From: GCA-2686265 sp036010965
GTDB taxonomy: Bacteria; Planctomycetota; UBA1135; GCA-002686595
DNA: 63,043 nucleotides
NCBI GenBank assembly: GCA_036010965.1
Contig: DASCMO010000060.1
Span: 1-63,043, forward strand
Direction: 5' to 3'
Below the pieces are notes generated by a model. That model made no database searches. It saw only the letters and a program-made list of their open reading frames with translations, and was not told the origin of the DNA. The position numbers and the translations under genes are program-made. Numbering within the stretch: the first letter of the stretch is position 1; the number at the start of each line of letters is the position of its first letter. Below are positions 59,659 through 63,043 of the stretch, in pieces.

Positions 59659-60026
59659 CAGACGACCTCCTGAGCGAGGCTGATGATCTTCATGTAGTTC
59701 CGTTCGCGCAGTTCGCGGGCCACCGCGCCGAAGATGCGGGTCCCCCGGGGGTTCCCGTCGGCGTCGAGCACCACGATCGCGTTGTGGTCGAAGCGTACGT
59801 AGGAGCCGTCCTTGCGACGAGTGTTCTTGCGCACACGAACGATGACGCCCTTGATGATCGTCCCGGTCTTCAACTCCGAGCCCGCAATCGCTTTCTTGAC
59901 CGTGGCGACGACAATGTCGCCCAGGGAGGCGTAGCGCCGGTGAGTACCGCCCAGGACCTTGATGACCTGAACGCGCTTGGCCCCGGTGTTGTCCGCGACA
60001 TCGAGGAAGGTCTGCATCTGGATCAT
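59658..60026 (-). CDS. rplN: 50S ribosomal protein L14
   Basis: L14 (122 residues) is an intersubunit protein of the 50S. The start MIQMQTFLDVADNTGAKRV and the region FDHNAIVVLDADGNPRGTR are conserved. It overlaps rpsQ by four bases, so the two are coupled. Confidence 0.97.
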   Translation of the reverse strand: MIQMQTFLDVADNTGAKRVQVIKVLGGTHRRYASLGDIVVATVKKAIAGSELKTGTIIKGVIVRVRKNTRRKDGSYVRFDHNAIVVLDADGNPRGTRIFGAVARELRERNYMKIISLAQEVV

Positions 60027-60316
60027 GCGTCAGCCTCCCCGACGATGCTGGCCTTGCGAATCACTCGCTCGAGGCGCCAGCGCTTGGTCTTGCTCACGGG
60101 CCGCGTCTCGATGATCTCGACGACATCGCCTGTCCCCGCCTCTCCGGAGGCGTCGTGGGCGGTGTACTTCTTGTGGCGGCGGATGTACTTCAGGTACCGC
60201 GGATGCTGGGCCATGCGCTCCACGCGGACGACGATCGTCGCGTCCATCTTGTCGCTAACGACCGTCCCCTGAAGGGCCCTGCGCTTGTTTCTGCTGCTCA
60301 TCCCTGCGGTCTCCAT
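60023..60316 (-). CDS. rpsQ: 30S ribosomal protein S17
   Basis: S17 (97 residues, or 92 if the Met at residue 6 is used) is an OB-fold protein. Motifs are LQGTVVSDKMDATIVVRVE and GDVVEIIETRPVSKTKRW. It follows rpmC by two bases and overlaps rplN. Confidence 0.97.
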   Translation of the reverse strand: METAGMSSRNKRRALQGTVVSDKMDATIVVRVERMAQHPRYLKYIRRHKKYTAHDASGEAGTGDVVEIIETRPVSKTKRWRLERVIRKASIVGEADA

Positions 60317-60318
60317 GG

Positions 60319-60531
60319 CTAGCGAGGCTCCTGTCCGCGCACTCCGGTCGCGCGCTCATGCAAGATGGTCTGCGCCCGCGCGATGGCCCTGCGGAGGACG
60401 CGAATGCGAGCCGGGTTTCCGATGTTCTCCATGCTGGCCTTCATGCGCAGGTCGAACAGCTCTCTCTTCATCTGCTCCAGCTCGTACTCAAGCTCGGAGT
60501 CAGTCTTTCCGCGTACTTCGTCGATGTTCAT
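60319..60531 (-). CDS. rpmC: 50S ribosomal protein L29
   Basis: L29 has 70 residues and lies at the polypeptide exit, near the site that SRP and trigger factor use. It begins MNIDEVRGKTDSELEYELE and shows LFDLRMKASMENIGNPARI. I chose the ATG at 60531; the longer frame upstream is Ser/Arg-rich and overlaps rplP. Confidence 0.96.
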   Translation of the reverse strand: MNIDEVRGKTDSELEYELEQMKRELFDLRMKASMENIGNPARIRVLRRAIARAQTILHERATGVRGQEPR

Positions 60532-60547
60532 GGCAGCTTCGCGCTCG

Positions 60548-60967
60548 TCAGTTGGTGGGGAGGCGCCGGACCATCTTGACCTTGACCGGCATCTTGTGAG
60601 CGACGCGCTTGAATGCCAGCTTGGCGACTTCCTCGTTGACGCCGCCCAGCTCAAGCATGACCGTTCCAGGCTTCACCTCGGCGGCCCAGTAGTCGACTTC
60701 GCCCTTGCCCTTGCCCATGCGCGTCTCGGCCGGCTTGGCGGAGATCGGCTTGTGGGGGAAGATCCGGATCCAGATCTTTGCGTTGCCGTCGGTCGCACGG
60801 TTGGCGGCGACCCGGCCGGCCTCAAGGTGCCGTCCACTGATCCACCCGTAGTCCAGGGACATCAGGCCATACTCGCCGAAGGAAACGCGGTTCCCGCGCG
60901 TGGCCTGGCCCTTCATCTTGCCTCTATGCGCCTTCCGGTACTTGGTCCGCTTGGGCATCATCGCCAT
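60548..60967 (-). CDS. rplP: 50S ribosomal protein L16
   Basis: L16 (139 residues) binds near the A-site tRNA and the 50S central region. It begins MPKRTKYRKAHRGKMKG from the third or fourth codon and ends VKVKMVRRLPTN. Translation may begin three codons later at the second start-like Met. Confidence 0.97.
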   Translation of the reverse strand: MAMMPKRTKYRKAHRGKMKGQATRGNRVSFGEYGLMSLDYGWISGRHLEAGRVAANRATDGNAKIWIRIFPHKPISAKPAETRMGKGKGEVDYWAAEVKPGTVMLELGGVNEEVAKLAFKRVAHKMPVKVKMVRRLPTN

Positions 60968-60971
60968 GGCG

Positions 60972-61703
60972 TTAACGCTCCCTCCGGGGGCGAGAGTCGC
61001 CCCTACCGCGGCCGAAGCGCGGGCGGTCCGCGCCCGCCGTCATGCTCTGCTGCTGGCGGAAATCGATGAACTTGCCGCGTTCGATGTCCCCCTTGTAGAT
61101 CCAGACCTTCACGCCGATGATCCCGTAGGAGGTACAAGCGCGGGCCGTTCCGTAGTCCACATGGGCCTGCAGGGTCGAGAGCGGCACGCGGCCCTCCCGC
61201 TCCTTGTTGCGCCGGGCCATCTCCGCGCCGCCCAGGCGGCCGGCGACCTCGACCTTCACGCCCTGGGCGCCGGACTGCATGGTCGTCTGGATCGCGCGCT
61301 TGATGGCGCGCCGGAAGTTCATCCGCTTCTCCAGGGCTTCGGCGACGACCTCGGCCACCAGCTTCGCCTCCAGCTCGGGGCGCTTGACCTCGTGCAAGGT
61401 CAGGTGGCACTCGGTGCCGGTGATCGCCTGCAGTTCCTTCTTGAGCTGCTCCACACGCACGCCCTTGCGGCCCACAAGGACGCCGGGCCGAGCCGAGTAG
61501 ATGATCACGCTGATCGACTCACCTGAGCGCTCGATCTCGATACGAGGGATTCCCGCCGAGGAAAACTCCTTGTTGATGTGGTCTCGGATCGCCTTGTCCT
61601 GGAGCAACAGGCGACCGAAATCTTTCTTGTTCGCGTACCAGCGCGAGCGCCAGGGCTCGATGGTCCCGATGCGGTAGCCGGTGGGATGTACCTTCTGACC
61701 CAT
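60972..61703 (-). CDS. rpsC: 30S ribosomal protein S3
   Basis: S3 (243 residues) is at the mRNA entry pore. It begins MGQKVHPTGYRIGTIE, has the KH domain GVLVGRKGVRVEQLKKEL, and ends with an Arg-rich tail (RPRFGRGRGDSRPRRER). The ATG at 61703 is the family start; an extended frame upstream is not. It follows rplV by seven bases. Confidence 0.97.
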   Translation of the reverse strand: MGQKVHPTGYRIGTIEPWRSRWYANKKDFGRLLLQDKAIRDHINKEFSSAGIPRIEIERSGESISVIIYSARPGVLVGRKGVRVEQLKKELQAITGTECHLTLHEVKRPELEAKLVAEVVAEALEKRMNFRRAIKRAIQTTMQSGAQGVKVEVAGRLGGAEMARRNKEREGRVPLSTLQAHVDYGTARACTSYGIIGVKVWIYKGDIERGKFIDFRQQQSMTAGADRPRFGRGRGDSRPRRER

Positions 61704-61710
61704 GTGATCT

Positions 61711-62142
61711 CTATTCCTCGCCTTCGGACGAGACCTCGTCCGTATCGGGTGCTTGCTGCGCGGCATCTCCCTGGAGCTGCTCGCATACCGTCACGGTCAA
61801 GTGACTGGTTTTCTTTGCAAAGGGCATCGCTCGCCCCTGGGGGCCGGCGCGCCAGCGCAGGCGGTTTTGAAGCATGGGACCATCGTCCGCTCGGCAGTCA
61901 CAGATGGTGAGCCTGTTCAGGTTCACCTCTTCTGACTGACTTGCGTTCGCCATCGCCGAGCGCAGCAACTTCAGGTAGAAGTGGCCAGCGCGCTTGGGGG
62001 AGAACTCGAGCAGTTCGATCGCCTCGTTGGCCGACCGGCCGCGGATCTGGTCCGCGATGAGCCGCGCCTTGCGCGCCGTAAGGCGCGCGTAACGATGCCG
62101 CGCGGTGTAACGTGCAGCGCCTTGAAGAGCATTCGCGTCCAT
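61711..62142 (-). CDS. rplV: 50S ribosomal protein L22
   Basis: L22 is 143 residues, about 30 longer than E. coli, because of an acidic C-terminal tail (DTDEVSSEGEE). The core TARKARLIADQIRGRSANEAIELL and the exit-tunnel loop are present; only TARKARLIADQIRGRSA is quoted. It lies between rpsS and rpsC. Confidence 0.96.
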   Translation of the reverse strand: MDANALQGAARYTARHRYARLTARKARLIADQIRGRSANEAIELLEFSPKRAGHFYLKLLRSAMANASQSEEVNLNRLTICDCRADDGPMLQNRLRWRAGPQGRAMPFAKKTSHLTVTVCEQLQGDAAQQAPDTDEVSSEGEE

Positions 62143-62163
62143 CGTGTCGCGGGGTGCGTCGCC

Positions 62164-62448
62164 CTAACGGGACGTCCTCATCCCCTCCTTCTTGTTCGTG
62201 TGGCCACGGAAGGTGCGCGTGGGCGCGAACTCTCCCAGCTTGTGGCCGACCATGTCCTCGGTCACGAAGACCTTGATGTGCTTGTTGCCGTTGTGGACAA
62301 GAAACGTGTACCCAACGAAGTCCGGCGGGATGGTGGACGCTCTGGCCCAGGTCCGGACCGGTTCCCGGCTCCCGATATCCGCCAGGCGCGCCACCTTGGC
62401 GGCTAGCTTGACGTCGATGAACGGGCCCTTCTTGATGCTGCGACCCAT
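62164..62448 (-). CDS. rpsS: 30S ribosomal protein S19
   Basis: S19 has 94 residues. It begins MGRSIKKGPFIDVKLAAKV and contains the conserved RASTIPPDFVGYTFLVHNG and EFAPTRTFRGH. It follows rplB by 83 bases and precedes rplV by 21. Confidence 0.97.
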   Translation of the reverse strand: MGRSIKKGPFIDVKLAAKVARLADIGSREPVRTWARASTIPPDFVGYTFLVHNGNKHIKVFVTEDMVGHKLGEFAPTRTFRGHTNKKEGMRTSR

Positions 62449-62531
62449 CTACGCTCGTCTCTCTCTCTGCCGAGTCACCGGCTGCCAAGTCACCGTTTTC
62501 CGGATCATTCTGTGGTCTGAGTGCATCATGC

Positions 62532-63043
62532 CTACCTGCCCTTCTTGCGACGACGGATGATGAACTTGTCGGTCGGGTTCTGAGAACGACGTGTCCTGCC
62601 CCCTTTTGAGAGCACGGCTGTCGGCCCGCAGGGATGCCGTCCACCGGCGGTGCGGCCCTCGCCGCCGCCCATCGGGTGGTCGACGGGATTCATGGCAGTA
62701 CCGCGCACCTTCGGGCGGCGCCCCATGTGACGGCGTCGCCCAGCCTTGCCGAGCTTGACGTTCTGGTGATCGCTGTTGCCGATCCGACCGATCGTCGCCT
62801 TGCAGGTGATGTGGATGCGGCGCAGCTCGCCCGAAGGAAGCTGCACGACCGCGTAGTCACCTTCGCGGGCCATCAGCTGCGCGTAACTTCCCGCTGAACG
62901 ACATATCTGTCCGCCTCGCCCAGGCTTGAGTTCCACGTTGTGAATGTGGAGGCCGAGGGGGATGTGTGCGAGACGCAGAGCGTTCCCGGGCAGGGACTCC
63001 GCCTCGGGGCCCGAGGTGACCACCTGGCCCACGCTCATGCCGA
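62532..63043 (-). CDS. rplB: 50S ribosomal protein L2, N-terminus cut by window edge
   Basis: The last 170 codons of L2 are visible; the remaining N-terminal part lies outside the window. L2 contacts the peptidyl-transferase centre. The conserved GKAGRRRHMGRRPKVRGTAM, followed by NPVDHPMGGGEGR with its catalytic-site His, and the basic tail FIIRRRKKGR are present. The start codon is not in this window. Confidence 0.96.
   Translation of the reverse strand, partial: GMSVGQVVTSGPEAESLPGNALRLAHIPLGLHIHNVELKPGRGGQICRSAGSYAQLMAREGDYAVVQLPSGELRRIHITCKATIGRIGNSDHQNVKLGKAGRRRHMGRRPKVRGTAMNPVDHPMGGGEGRTAGGRHPCGPTAVLSKGGRTRRSQNPTDKFIIRRRKKGR

Noticed and set aside
1..63043. CRISPR array, insertion sequence, prophage or attachment site
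   Set aside because: I looked for spaced direct repeats, transposase or integrase genes and tRNA-end duplications and saw none.

Overview
This window is GC-rich, non-mobile bacterial chromosome carrying about 62 protein genes, three tRNAs and an SRP RNA. Nearly all genes lie on the minus strand; the plus-strand exceptions are the HEAT lipoprotein/tatD pair, argF' and dnaE. Gene content fits a diderm of the Planctomycetota or a neighbouring deep lineage: giant Ig-like/Gly-rich lipoproteins, a mixed type IV pilus/type II secretion machine, an RNase E with an N-terminal tail, no rpmD, and an argF'-type carbamoyltransferase. That placement is inference from content, not from a phylogeny.

Layout. 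(1) 1-3.9 kb: the N-terminal part of an Ig-like/Gly-rich lipoprotein (cut by the window edge), then a HEAT lipoprotein coupled to a TatD nuclease. (2) 3.9-9 kb: major prepilin, pilC/gspF, pilB/gspE and pilT. (3) 9-22 kb: an EF-G paralogue, an OmpA-like lipoprotein, prepilin peptidase, and three large Ig-like lipoproteins. (4) 22-30 kb: an aspartate carbamoyltransferase with an unusual C-terminal tail, an MnmE-like GTPase, type III pantothenate kinase, a GspC-like PDZ protein, a second pilT, obg, rpmA and rplU. (5) 30-38 kb: RNase E/G, then a secretin downstream of pilO/P, pilN and pilM. (6) 38-42 kb: HPr, PtsN, HPF, TruA and RpoN, a nitrogen-PTS/sigma-54 neighbourhood. (7) 42-46 kb: recR, ybaB, dnaX, SRP RNA, two tRNA-Ser genes, tadA and tRNA-Arg(ACG), the substrate of TadA. 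(8) 46-50.6 kb, plus strand: an N-acyl-ornithine carbamoyltransferase and dnaE. (9) 50.8-63 kb: the S10-spc-alpha ribosomal super-cluster read from rplB (cut by the edge) to rplQ, with secY, adk, infA and rpoA, and without rpmD.

How the genes work together. The pilus/secretion parts (prepilin, PilD, PilC, PilB, two PilT-type ATPases, PilM, PilN, a PilO-PilP fusion, secretin, GspC) are scattered over 34 kb among housekeeping genes but together nearly make a complete envelope-spanning machine. The large lipoproteins interleaved with them are plausible surface structures or cargo. The most unusual single genes are the PyrB fusion, the MnmE-like GTPase lacking the usual C-terminal catalytic cysteine, and a carbamoyltransferase with a proline at the substrate-switch position. 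I saw no CRISPR array, insertion sequence, prophage or attachment site.
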